A stretch of 40,844 nucleotides of DNA. It comes from Candidatus Niyogibacteria bacterium RIFCSPLOWO2_01_FULL_45_48. GTDB taxonomy: Bacteria; Patescibacteriota; Minisyncoccia; HO2-45-28. Of the stretch, positions 27,367 to 36,073 are shown piece by piece. The first letter of the stretch is position 1; every line of letters begins with the position of its first letter. The notes beneath the pieces are model-generated. The model made no database searches, had not been told where the DNA came from, and worked only from the letters and a program-made list of their open reading frames with translations. The stretch is from positions 1 through 40,844 of the forward strand of contig MHMQ01000036.1 of NCBI GenBank assembly GCA_001819395.1, given 5' to 3'. The position numbers were made by a program, and so were the translations under genes.

Positions 27367-27513
27367 ATGGGTTATGGAAATTGGGGCGGAATGATGGGGT
27401 ATGGCTCCGGAAGTTTTTTTGGAGGATTTTTCATGGTTGCCTATTCGCTTATATTCCTTGCGCTCGGTGTTTTGGCCATAGTCTGGCTCTGGCAGCATAT
27501 TGATAAGAAATAA
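27367..27513 (+). CDS. 48-aa Gly/Tyr/Met-rich small membrane protein
   Basis: ATG...TAA: MGYGNWGGMMGYGSGSFFGGFFMVAYSLIFLALGVLAIVWLWQHIDKK; absent from ORF track (below 60 aa). Confidence 0.6.
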   Translation: MGYGNWGGMMGYGSGSFFGGFFMVAYSLIFLALGVLAIVWLWQHIDKK

Positions 27514-27522
27514 TTTACTCGA

Positions 27523-28284
27523 ATGTTTAGTCTTAAAAATAAGATTGCGCTGGTTACGGGCGCAAGGCGGGGTATGGGCAGGACTCATGCTTTGGTTTTG
27601 GCTGAACAAGGCGCCAAGGTCGTTATTACGGATATTGATGCCGGAGAATGTTCGCTGGTAGTTGAGGAAATAAAATCAAAAGGAGGAGAGGCTGCGTGTT
27701 TCAAAATGGATGTTTCAGACGCAGATGAGGTTAATAAAGTTTTTGACGAAGTGATAAAACTTTACGGACGTTTGGATATTCTGGTAAATAATGCCGGAAT
27801 ATATTCTCCAAAGCCGGCTTTGGAAATTAACGAAGAGGAGTGGGATATAATGATGGCGATAAATCTTAAGGGAGAATTTCTTTGTGCACAGCGCGCGGCC
27901 AAAGAGATGGCCAAAAATAAGTGGGGGAGAATCATAAACATTACTTCTGTTGCTTCCGGAGGTGTCGGGATTGGTATTGCCGGAGGGGCTCATTATACGG
28001 CCTCAAAAGGGGGAATAATCGGCATGACGGAGACTTTGGCAATAGAATTTGCGTTGCTTGGAATAAACGTGAACGCAGTAGCCCCGGGTGCTATTGATAC
28101 GCCGATGGTTTCAGCGGCTCAAATTCCGGAGGAAGCAATGAAAACAATGCTCGCCGGGATTCCTTCGGGAAGAATCGGACGACCCGAAGAAGTATCGGCT
28201 GCCGTTGTCTTTCTTGCATCGGACGAAGCAAGCTACATAACCGGATCCACCGTGTATGTCGACGGCGGATGGCTTGCGGCTTAG
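27523..28284 (+). CDS. SDR family oxidoreductase (3-oxoacyl-ACP reductase/FabG-like)
   Basis: ALVTGARRGMGRTHA, NNAGIYSPKP, YTASKGGIIGMT, C-term GSTVYVDGGW. Confidence 0.92.
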   Translation: MFSLKNKIALVTGARRGMGRTHALVLAEQGAKVVITDIDAGECSLVVEEIKSKGGEAACFKMDVSDADEVNKVFDEVIKLYGRLDILVNNAGIYSPKPALEINEEEWDIMMAINLKGEFLCAQRAAKEMAKNKWGRIINITSVASGGVGIGIAGGAHYTASKGGIIGMTETLAIEFALLGINVNAVAPGAIDTPMVSAAQIPEEAMKTMLAGIPSGRIGRPEEVSAAVVFLASDEASYITGSTVYVDGGWLAA

Positions 28285-28311
28285 TTAAATAATAATTTTA
28301 TAAAATCATAT

Positions 28312-28788
28312 ATGTCTAACGGTCAAAAATTGGCGTTATTTGTTTTAAGGGTTTCAATGGGCTGGGTGATGTTTTATGCCGGAATCGTCAAAATAATGAA
28401 TCCGGCGTGGTCTGCCGTGGGGTATCTTGGAAACGCGAAAACGTTCGCAGGATTTTATCAGTGGTTTTTACAGCCGAGCATTTTACCGACAACAAATTTC
28501 ATAAACGAGTGGGCGCTTACTTTGCTTGGTGTGTCTCTGATTTTGGGAATTGGAGTAAGGTTCAGTTCCGTTTTGGGAGCGTTTCTGATGATGCTTTATT
28601 ATTTTCCGGTTTTGACTTTTCCAGCTATTCCGCCGCATTCTTATATAATTGACGATCATATAATTTACGCTTTGGTTTTGGTTTATTTCGCGGCCGTTCG
28701 AGCGGGACGTTACTGGGGACTTGAAAACTGGTGCGCGAATCTGCCTATTTGCAGAAACTTTCCCGGCCTTCACCGCTGGTGGGGGTAA
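28312..28788 (+). CDS. DoxX/DoxD-like membrane protein
   Basis: LRVSMGWVMFYAGIVKIMNPAWSAVGYLGNAKTFAGFYQWF. Confidence 0.8.
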   Translation: MSNGQKLALFVLRVSMGWVMFYAGIVKIMNPAWSAVGYLGNAKTFAGFYQWFLQPSILPTTNFINEWALTLLGVSLILGIGVRFSSVLGAFLMMLYYFPVLTFPAIPPHSYIIDDHIIYALVLVYFAAVRAGRYWGLENWCANLPICRNFPGLHRWWG

Positions 28789-28799
28789 AGCGCATCCGA

Positions 28800-29945
28800 A
28801 TGGAATTTAAGGTTTTAAAGAAGTCAAAAAAGAGCAAGGCGCGGCTTGGGATTTTGGAAACAGAACATGGAGTCGTTGAAACTCCCGCCCTGGTTCCCGT
28901 GGCGACGCAAGCAGCTGTAAAAACCCTGACTAGCGAGGATGCCGTGGCCGCAGGCTGTCAGATTTTGATTACCAACACTTTTCATCTGCATTTAAAACCG
29001 GGCGAGGGAATTGTTAAATCAGCCGGAGGCCTTCATGAATTTATGAGTTGGCCGCGCTCTTTAATGACTGACTCCGGCGGCTTTCAGGTGTTCAGCTTGG
29101 GGTTTGGGCATGACCTCGGAGTAGGGAAGAAGATAAAATTTTTTCCTAAAGAAAAAGAAATTTTGGTATCGGAACATTCCCAGCCGAAGTCGGTGAAAAT
29201 AACCGATGACGGAGTTCGTTTCCGTTCTCCGTTTGACGGCCGTTCTCTTTTTTTGGGGCCGAAGGAATCTATAAAAATACAGGAAGCCCTTGGTGCGGAC
29301 ATAATATTTGCTTTTGACGAATGCACCGCCCCATTATCGTCAAAAGAATATATAAAAAAATCTTTGGCTCGGACTCACGGGTGGGCAAAAATATGTTTGG
29401 AATCCAAAAAAAACAAAAAACAATCACTATTCGGCATAACGCAGGGCTCCAATTTCAAAGATTTGAGGCAGGAAAGCGCGAAATTTATAAATTCTCTCGG
29501 TTTTGACGGATTCGGAATTGGGGGAGATTTGGGAACAAGCAAAAAAACCACGCGGGACATTTTATCGTGGACACTGCCGCATCTTGACGAAAAAAAACCG
29601 AGACATTTATTGGGGATAGGCAAACTTGAAGACATGGAATTGATAATCAAAAGCGGGGTAGACACATTTGACTGCACGGTGCCCACGCATTACGCGAGAT
29701 CCGGCGTCGTTTTCACAAGCTCGGGCCCGCTTAATTTACGACAAAGCGTATTTTTGAAAGACAAAAAACCCATTGACGCGAACTGTCCTTGTTTTGTCTG
29801 TGAAAAATACGCGCGAAATTATATTTCGCACATGCTTAGAGCCAAGGAAATTACGCCACTTAGACTCCTGACTTTTCACAACCTTTTTTATTTTAACGGT
29901 TTTATTCGTAAGATTCGCCTGAAAATAAAAAACGGGACTCTTTGA
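28800..29945 (+). CDS. tgt: tRNA-guanine transglycosylase
   Basis: ITNTFHLHLKPGE, MTDSGGFQVFSLG, DANCPCFVCEKYARNYISHM Zn site; start revised to ATG 28800. Confidence 0.93.
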   Translation: MEFKVLKKSKKSKARLGILETEHGVVETPALVPVATQAAVKTLTSEDAVAAGCQILITNTFHLHLKPGEGIVKSAGGLHEFMSWPRSLMTDSGGFQVFSLGFGHDLGVGKKIKFFPKEKEILVSEHSQPKSVKITDDGVRFRSPFDGRSLFLGPKESIKIQEALGADIIFAFDECTAPLSSKEYIKKSLARTHGWAKICLESKKNKKQSLFGITQGSNFKDLRQESAKFINSLGFDGFGIGGDLGTSKKTTRDILSWTLPHLDEKKPRHLLGIGKLEDMELIIKSGVDTFDCTVPTHYARSGVVFTSSGPLNLRQSVFLKDKKPIDANCPCFVCEKYARNYISHMLRAKEITPLRLLTFHNLFYFNGFIRKIRLKIKNGTL

Positions 29946-29967
29946 TTTTTATCCACATGGTTCCGCC

Positions 29968-29996
29968 TTGTCACAGCATGGCAGGGCCTTTAATAT
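29968..29996 (+). promoter_or_regulatory. Promoter TTGTCA-N17-TAATAT
   Basis: TTGTCA 29968-29973, TAATAT 29991-29996, ATG at 30005. Confidence 0.55.
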
Positions 29997-30004
29997 AGAC
30001 ATAT

Positions 30005-30205
30005 ATGGCATTGAAGGATTTGTTTTCGGAAAATAAAAATAATGGAGAGGGAACTTTTAAGTGCGAGAAATGCGGGAAGGAGAAAAATAAAGGCGAGGGC
30101 GGTTTTGTCCTTGAGGGCTCCGCTTTTTGCTGTAAATCATGCTGCGGAGACACGGAAAAGGGCGAGCACAAAGAAAAGAAAGACAATGTTTGTGAGTTTT
30201 GCTGA
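30005..30205 (+). CDS. Cys-rich metallothionein-like protein
   Basis: FKCEKCGKEKNKGEGGFVLEGSAFCCKSCCGDTEKGEHKEKKDNVCEFC, 8 Cys in 66 aa. Confidence 0.7.
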   Translation: MALKDLFSENKNNGEGTFKCEKCGKEKNKGEGGFVLEGSAFCCKSCCGDTEKGEHKEKKDNVCEFC

Positions 30206-30220
30206 TCCGTTGAATTTTAG

Positions 30221-31033
30221 ATGAATCGCTCCTACATCACCCGTCTAGTTATAATATTTCTGTCCGCAGCCGGGGTGGGTATCATGGTGTACCTGACTTA
30301 TGTTTCTTTTACTCAAAACCAGTCTTTTTGCGATATCTCAAAAGAAGTTTCCTGTGACATTGTCGTAAACAGCCTCTACTCTAAAGTATTCGGGGTTCCC
30401 GTATCCGTTTTGGGACTCTTTTATTTTGTCACCGTTTTATTTTTGGCTCTTTTAAGCAAAAAAGAGAAGGCAATTAAAACTATTTTTCTCCTGACTCTTT
30501 TAAGCATTTTTCCCTCTCTTTATCTTACTTTTACCGAAATTTTCTTTATTAAATCCATTTGTCTTCTTTGCGAGACATCCAAGGTTTTGATGGGCGGAAT
30601 ACTGGCCGTGTCTTTTGCGGCTACGAAATTTTCCGGCGAAAAAAATATTTTTCGGCTGTCGGCTCCCGTTATTGTTGCGGGTATTGCCGTCGCGGGCATA
30701 ATGTATTTTTCGCAGACGGGAGTTGTGAGCAAAAAAGATTATTCGGAGTTGGTGCAGTGTCTTAACGAAAAAGGAGTCGTTTATTATAAGTCGGTTCGTT
30801 GCAGCACATGCCGCAGGCAGGAGGCTCTTTTGGGTTCGTCTTATGCCAGACTTAACTCCGTTGAATGCCATCCGGAAGGAGAAAATCCAAATCCTGAATT
30901 GTGTCTTGCCAAAAAAATTTCCAAAACACCGACATTTTTGGTAGAGCAGGAAGGTTTGGAACTTAAAAGGGCGGAGGGCCTTCAGCAGATAAAAGACCTG
31001 GCGTCTTTTGCCGGCTGTAAAATCCCGGAATAA
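30221..31033 (+). CDS. VKOR-thioredoxin fusion
   Basis: N-term multi-TM FCDISKEVSCDIVVNSLYSKVFGVPVSVLGL..CLLCETS; C-term VQCLNEKGVVYYKSVRCSTCRRQEALLG. Confidence 0.88.
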   Translation: MNRSYITRLVIIFLSAAGVGIMVYLTYVSFTQNQSFCDISKEVSCDIVVNSLYSKVFGVPVSVLGLFYFVTVLFLALLSKKEKAIKTIFLLTLLSIFPSLYLTFTEIFFIKSICLLCETSKVLMGGILAVSFAATKFSGEKNIFRLSAPVIVAGIAVAGIMYFSQTGVVSKKDYSELVQCLNEKGVVYYKSVRCSTCRRQEALLGSSYARLNSVECHPEGENPNPELCLAKKISKTPTFLVEQEGLELKRAEGLQQIKDLASFAGCKIPE

Positions 31034-31036
31034 TTT

Positions 31037-31756
31037 ATGTTTGGCGAAAATCTGACATTGGGAATAATCATATCCGCGGCTCTCATCGATTCAATAAATC
31101 CGTGCGTTTTGGGGGTTTTGATTTTTCTTATAGCATTTATGACCCGTCTTTTTGCGAGCGCGAAAAAAATGCTTTTGGGAGGGCTTTTTTACACGTTTGT
31201 GGTTTATATAACTTATCTGCTTTTGGGCTTCGGAATTTTGAAAGCCGCCTTAAGCACGGATTTGGCCAGCGCTTTTTATTGGATAGCTGCGCTCATCGCG
31301 ATTGCGGCCGGTATTTTTGAAATCAAGGACTATTTTTGGTATGGAGAGGGGTTTTCTTTGCAGATGATTCCGGGGGCTTCGGAAAGAATAAAAAGATATG
31401 TTGGCTGGGTTGAGACCATGCACACGAGGCATCCGGCGTTTTTGATTTTAACTTTGGCGGTTCTTGGCGTATTTGTTGTTCTGGTTGAATTGCCATGCAC
31501 TGGCGCGCCGTATCTCGCTATTTTGGGTCTTTTGGCTAAAGGAAAGTATGCGTCGGCTGTTCCGCTTCTGCTCTTATATAATTTGGTTTTTGTTTTACCG
31601 CTTCTTTTGGTCATCGCGCTTTCTTATTTCGGAATGTCATCCGATAGACTGGAATCCTGGCGCAAAGAACATCGAGGCGCCATGAGGCTTTTGATAGGCG
31701 TGTTTTTGGTTGTTCTCGGCTTTTACATGCTTTATTCGTTAAATCCGGTGTTTTGA
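31037..31756 (+). CDS. CcdA/DsbD-like transmembrane protein (2)
   Basis: ALIDSINPCVLGVLIFLIAFMTRLF ... VVLVELPCTGAPYLAILGLLAK. Confidence 0.9.
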   Translation: MFGENLTLGIIISAALIDSINPCVLGVLIFLIAFMTRLFASAKKMLLGGLFYTFVVYITYLLLGFGILKAALSTDLASAFYWIAALIAIAAGIFEIKDYFWYGEGFSLQMIPGASERIKRYVGWVETMHTRHPAFLILTLAVLGVFVVLVELPCTGAPYLAILGLLAKGKYASAVPLLLLYNLVFVLPLLLVIALSYFGMSSDRLESWRKEHRGAMRLLIGVFLVVLGFYMLYSLNPVF

Positions 31757-31759
31757 TTT

Positions 31760-32176
31760 ATGACCGCGCTTGCGATTTTATTTACCATGGCTTCCCTCGG
31801 CCTTTCGGAGACGGCTTACTTGATACGCAAACGCAAAGCCTCGGAGCTCCCGGTCTGCCCGATAGGCGAGGATTGCGTTGTGGTATTAAACAGCCGTTAC
31901 AACAAATTTCTGGGTGTTCATAACGAGTACTTGGGTTTTGTTTTTTATGCCGTCGTTTCTTTGATTGCCGTTCTTTTGGTCGTAGGTGTCGGTCCGAGAG
32001 ACTTAATGGCATATTTTGCTAAAATAATGATTTTTGGCGCATCTTTTGCTTCGCTCTTTCTTTTATACATACAATGGAGAGTGCTTAAGGCCTGGTGTTT
32101 TTGGTGCGTTATGTCGGCCGTCACTATTTTCGTTATGGCCTCGGTTGTTTTAACAAGTAATATAACAATACTATGA
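31760..32176 (+). CDS. VKOR-family membrane protein without thioredoxin domain
   Basis: VCPIGEDCVVVLNSRYNKFLGVHNEYLGFVFY ... WCFWCVMSA. Confidence 0.85.
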   Translation: MTALAILFTMASLGLSETAYLIRKRKASELPVCPIGEDCVVVLNSRYNKFLGVHNEYLGFVFYAVVSLIAVLLVVGVGPRDLMAYFAKIMIFGASFASLFLLYIQWRVLKAWCFWCVMSAVTIFVMASVVLTSNITIL

Positions 32177-32541
32177 ATAATTACGCCTTTCATGTTTTGA
32201 GAGTCGGAATGGCGATAACTTTTTTGTGGGTCGGCGTTTTGATTTTTCAATCGCCCGAGGCCTGGACCGGATTCATTAAGCCGTGGGTGGCCGATATCCT
32301 GATTACCACTCCCGAAAAAGCCATGATTGGAACCGCTATTTTTGATATTATTGTCGGATTTTTATTGCTAATTGATTTCTGGACGTTTTGGGCTTCGTTT
32401 TTTGCCGCCTTGCATCTTGCTTTGGTTTTACTTGTATCGGGAATAGACGCGATTACTGTGCGCGACATCGGACTTCTTGCCGGCGCTTTGGCCATGGCTG
32501 TTAATTTGTGGCCTGAAAACAAAAACACCCGCTCTTTGTAA
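32173..32541 (+). CDS. DoxX-like membrane protein
   Basis: LRVGMAITFLWVGVLIFQSPEAWTGFIKPW; ATGA-type overlap with the VKOR gene. Confidence 0.65.
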   Translation: MNNYAFHVLRVGMAITFLWVGVLIFQSPEAWTGFIKPWVADILITTPEKAMIGTAIFDIIVGFLLLIDFWTFWASFFAALHLALVLLVSGIDAITVRDIGLLAGALAMAVNLWPENKNTRSL

Positions 32542-32553
32542 GAGATGGGGTGT
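32522..32553. terminator. Bidirectional terminator between convergent genes
   Basis: AACACCCGCTCTT-TGTA-AGAGATGGGGTGTT. Confidence 0.7.
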
Positions 32554-33177
32554 TTAATTCAGTTTTTCGCGTGATTTGCCCAAAAATGGGTCGTTTGCGC
32601 CGAAGGTGCTGACGAATATTATAAAATCAAGGACCGTGGCTCCGATGATGCGGGTTAAGTCGGCTCTGCGGACTTCGCGTTTGGCATATCCCGTCCAGAT
32701 GCTCATTGCCGAAGGGATATAAACCGTGCAGTGTGTAACCCCGTCGATTTCGTATTCGTTTGTGACCAGCCCGGGCCATTTTCCGCCGATGCCGTATAAA
32801 TCATCTCTGGTTTCAACTATATATTTGAATTTAGATTCGGTTTTCCACTCAAATTCAAACACCTTTATGAGCATGCCGACTGACTTTCCGACAACCGGAA
32901 TTTTCAAAACAAACGGATGCCTTTTTGTTATCCTCGAAAGAACCTGAATAGATGACAGCCAGCCTAGGGCGGATATGGATAAAGCCATCGTTGTAATGCC
33001 CAAAACATAAGACCAGAATTCCTTCATCCAGGAGTTAACAAAAAGGGATACGAATTTTTCCGCGGGATTAACGAAAAACGGCACAAGTATATAGCCGTGC
33101 AGGAAAGAAGCCAGCGAAAAAGTTATAAAAACAATGACGCAAACCAGCAGAACCACCACTGAACCGCGGATGAACAC
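32554..33177 (-). CDS. DUF502-like membrane protein
   Basis: Two N-terminal TMs, then IPVVGKSVGMLIKVFEFEW...THCTVYIPSAMSIWTGYAKREVRRADL; GTG start overlapping the preceding TAG. Confidence 0.55.
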   Translation of the reverse strand: MFIRGSVVVLLVCVIVFITFSLASFLHGYILVPFFVNPAEKFVSLFVNSWMKEFWSYVLGITTMALSISALGWLSSIQVLSRITKRHPFVLKIPVVGKSVGMLIKVFEFEWKTESKFKYIVETRDDLYGIGGKWPGLVTNEYEIDGVTHCTVYIPSAMSIWTGYAKREVRRADLTRIIGATVLDFIIFVSTFGANDPFLGKSREKLN

Positions 33178-33416
33178 TAAACTGCTCCTGCGGGCAGGCG
33201 CTCGGCAAACTCTTTCATATATTCATCGTATGTCCGTTCGTCAATTTGCGGATTTTCCAAAGCATCAATACCGACAACGTCGTATTTTATGACCATGCCG
33301 CATGTCCCGCATCCGTAAAAAGCTACTCGTGAAAGGAAATAGATTTCGGGCATTCTTTTGAGAATTCCGGAACATCCTTTTTCTGCGCATCGCATGGGAG
33401 TCGTGACAATAGTCAT
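33177..33416 (-). CDS. Small protein with Cys pairs (possible zinc ribbon)
   Basis: MRCAEKGCSG...FYGCGTCGM; SD AAAGGAGGA upstream. Confidence 0.6.
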   Translation of the reverse strand: MTIVTTPMRCAEKGCSGILKRMPEIYFLSRVAFYGCGTCGMVIKYDVVGIDALENPQIDERTYDEYMKEFAERLPAGAV

Positions 33417-33489
33417 TCCCTGTCCTCCTTTTGTAAATCCAATGATATTATGCTACTGTTACTCCAGATTTTCAAGAGGGGGGCATCAA

Positions 33490-34626
33490 TTGAAAAACGA
33501 GGTCAAAGAAATAATTATCACCGGCGGGCCGTGTTCGGGAAAGACCAAAGGAATTGATTTTGTAAAAAAGAAGCTTGAAGAAATGGGTTGGCGGGTTTTT
33601 GCCGCGCGCGAGAAGGCGACCGATGTGATTTTGGGCGGAGTTCGCGATTTGCAGGAGCTGGCCAAAAAGGATCCGCAAAAATATCTGGAACTTCAGAAAT
33701 CTATTTTGCAATGGCAATTGGACGACGCGAAAAATATAAGGAATCTCGCGGATATTTTTAAGGACGAACCAAGAGTTATTCTATACGACCGAGGGCCACA
33801 GGACAACAAGGCGTATGTTCCGGAGGGTGTTTTTGACGGATTTTTGAAAGAACTGGGTTTAAGCGCGAGAGAAACCTGTTTTGACTTTGACGCCGTTATT
33901 TATATGGTTACGGCGGCTGACGGCGCTGAACGGTATTATAATCTGGCTAATACGGCGCGGTCGGAAAAAGATTTACAAGATGTCAGAGATTTGGATGCAA
34001 GAACTCTCGCCGCTTACATTGGCCATCCCCATCTTTACATTATTGACAATTCAACAGACTGGAACGGAAAGTTGGAGCGGCTTTTTAAAGCGGTTTTGCG
34101 CGTCCTTGGCATTCCGGAGCCGTTAGAAATAGAAAGAAAGTTTTTGGTTGAAGGCTTTTGTGACGAAATAATCCCAGCGCCGTTTGGAATTGAAATGATC
34201 GATCAGATATATGTTGATATTCCTGATAAGGGTTTCGGTGGTCTCAGCGGAAAATCGCGTATTAGAGAAGTTGCGCGTAACGGGTGTCCTGATTTCTACT
34301 ACTTAGCTCAAAAAAGCGGTGGAGCTTCTCTTGTAAGGGGCGAGCGCGAATTTGATATTCGTGGCCAAGATTTTGATTTTTTGATGCGTTATGCCAGATC
34401 AAATCGGATGCCAATTGTTAAAATACGCTATTATTTTGTGTATAAGTACCAGTATTTTTCTCTGGATTTTTTTGTTGATCCGTCGTGGGCCAGAGGATTA
34501 TACTTGCTCGAAATAGAACTGCTTGATGAAAACGACAAGGTTGAACTTCCTCACTTTTTAAACATTGTAAAAGAAGTTACTGGCGATCCCGAGTACACCA
34601 ATTCGGCGATAGCCAAAAAAAGATAA
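33490..34626 (+). CDS. AAA_28-type NTPase fused to CYTH-like domain
   Basis: IIITGGPCSGKTKGIDFVKKKLEEMGWRVFAAREKATDVI...LEIERKFLVEG; TTG start at 33490 after AAGAGGGGGG. Confidence 0.75.
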   Translation: MKNEVKEIIITGGPCSGKTKGIDFVKKKLEEMGWRVFAAREKATDVILGGVRDLQELAKKDPQKYLELQKSILQWQLDDAKNIRNLADIFKDEPRVILYDRGPQDNKAYVPEGVFDGFLKELGLSARETCFDFDAVIYMVTAADGAERYYNLANTARSEKDLQDVRDLDARTLAAYIGHPHLYIIDNSTDWNGKLERLFKAVLRVLGIPEPLEIERKFLVEGFCDEIIPAPFGIEMIDQIYVDIPDKGFGGLSGKSRIREVARNGCPDFYYLAQKSGGASLVRGEREFDIRGQDFDFLMRYARSNRMPIVKIRYYFVYKYQYFSLDFFVDPSWARGLYLLEIELLDENDKVELPHFLNIVKEVTGDPEYTNSAIAKKR

Positions 34627-34655
34627 CTCCGCAATTGCGGAGTTATTTGTTTTTT
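34625..34655 (+). terminator. Rho-independent terminator
   Basis: AACTCCGCAA/TTGCGGAGTT followed by ATTTGTTTTTT. Confidence 0.8.
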
Positions 34656-34671
34656 GGTATAGTGTTAAGCA

Positions 34672-36072
34672 ATGAAACTAACTTTTTATGAAAAAAGACC
34701 GAAAGATAAAAATATAGCCCGAATCGTTTTGCGCGAAGGGAATGAGAGTGTCGTCGGCGTTCAGGGCGGAAAGAAGGTTATTTATATTGGTTTGGGTGAT
34801 GGCTTAAGGTTAAACCGCAGGAAATTGGTCAGTTTGGCCCGAAAAGTTGTTGTTTTGGCAAAAGGAGCAAAAATTTCGTGTGTCGCCCTTGACTTTAAGG
34901 ACTTTGTTAAAAACTTTGAAGTTGCCGCGAGTGAGCTTGCCGAAGTTTTGGCCGTGAATTTTGAGTTGGCCAATTTTGAATTCGTAAAATATAAAAGCCG
35001 GCCTCGCGATGGGTGGAATTTTGTAAAAGAAATTTTTGTTTTTGGAAAAATAATGCCAGAAATTAAAAACGGATTTAAAAAAGGCCAGATTGTTGGCGGA
35101 GAAGTGAATGCCTGCAGGATTTTGGCAAATACTCCGGGTGGCGAGATGACGCCGAAAGTCCTTGCCGAAGCCGCCAAAACCGCTTTTAAAAATTTACCCG
35201 TAAAAGTTTCTGTTTTGGGATGTAAAGAAATGGGGGATTTAAAAATGGGCGGGGTTTTGGGGGTGGCCAAAGGAGCGAAAGAAGAGCCAAAATTTATAAT
35301 AATGGAATATATGGCTGGCGCAAAAGATAAACCGGTTGTTTTAGTTGGCAAAGGCGTCACCTTTGATACCGGCGGGTTAAACATAAAAACGGGCGAGGGG
35401 ATGTATGAAATGCATATGGACATGTCGGGCGCGGCGTCCGTTATTCACGTGATTGCGACTGCCGCAAAACTTAAAATTGCAAAAAATATAATCGGCCTTA
35501 TTCCCGCGGTTGAAAATATGCCGTCAAATGAAAGTTTCAGGCCGGGTGATGTTTTGCGTATGATGTCGGGTAAAACCGTTGAAATTATAAACACCGATGC
35601 TGAAGGGCGGGTTATTTTGGCGGACGCGCTTACTTACGCTAAAAAATATAAACCGAGACTAGTTGTTGATGTCGCGACACTCACCGGCGCGGCTTTAGCC
35701 GCTTTGGGCCAGCGGGCCTCGGTAATTTTTTCAAAAGACGACAGTTTGATAAAAACTTTTCAGGAACTGGGAGAAGAATCAGGCGATTACGTCTGGCCGT
35801 TGCCATTATGGGACGAATATGAAGATGACGGGATCAAGGGAGTTTTCGCCGATTTGGTCAACGCGCATAAAACCCGCTATGGAGGAGCGATTTTAGGCGC
35901 CATGTTTTTGTGGCAGTTTGTGAAAGACGATAAAGCGAAAGCCGGCGCCGTTTTTCCGTGGGTTCACATAGACATGGCTCCGCGAATGACTTCGATTGAA
36001 GGCGACTGGTTGGCCAAGGGCGCCGCCGGCGAGCCAACCCGGCTTCTGGTAAAACTCCTTGAGAAGTTTTGA
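34672..36072 (+). CDS. pepA: Leucyl aminopeptidase (M17, PepA-like)
   Basis: VGKGVTFDTGGLNIKTGEGMYEMHMDMSGAA; NTDAEGRVILADAL. Confidence 0.93.
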   Translation: MKLTFYEKRPKDKNIARIVLREGNESVVGVQGGKKVIYIGLGDGLRLNRRKLVSLARKVVVLAKGAKISCVALDFKDFVKNFEVAASELAEVLAVNFELANFEFVKYKSRPRDGWNFVKEIFVFGKIMPEIKNGFKKGQIVGGEVNACRILANTPGGEMTPKVLAEAAKTAFKNLPVKVSVLGCKEMGDLKMGGVLGVAKGAKEEPKFIIMEYMAGAKDKPVVLVGKGVTFDTGGLNIKTGEGMYEMHMDMSGAASVIHVIATAAKLKIAKNIIGLIPAVENMPSNESFRPGDVLRMMSGKTVEIINTDAEGRVILADALTYAKKYKPRLVVDVATLTGAALAALGQRASVIFSKDDSLIKTFQELGEESGDYVWPLPLWDEYEDDGIKGVFADLVNAHKTRYGGAILGAMFLWQFVKDDKAKAGAVFPWVHIDMAPRMTSIEGDWLAKGAAGEPTRLLVKLLEKF

Positions 36073-36073
36073 A

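Noticed and set aside
34782-35423. 213-aa minus-strand ORF
   Set aside because: Lies wholly antisense to the clear pepA CDS; shadow ORF
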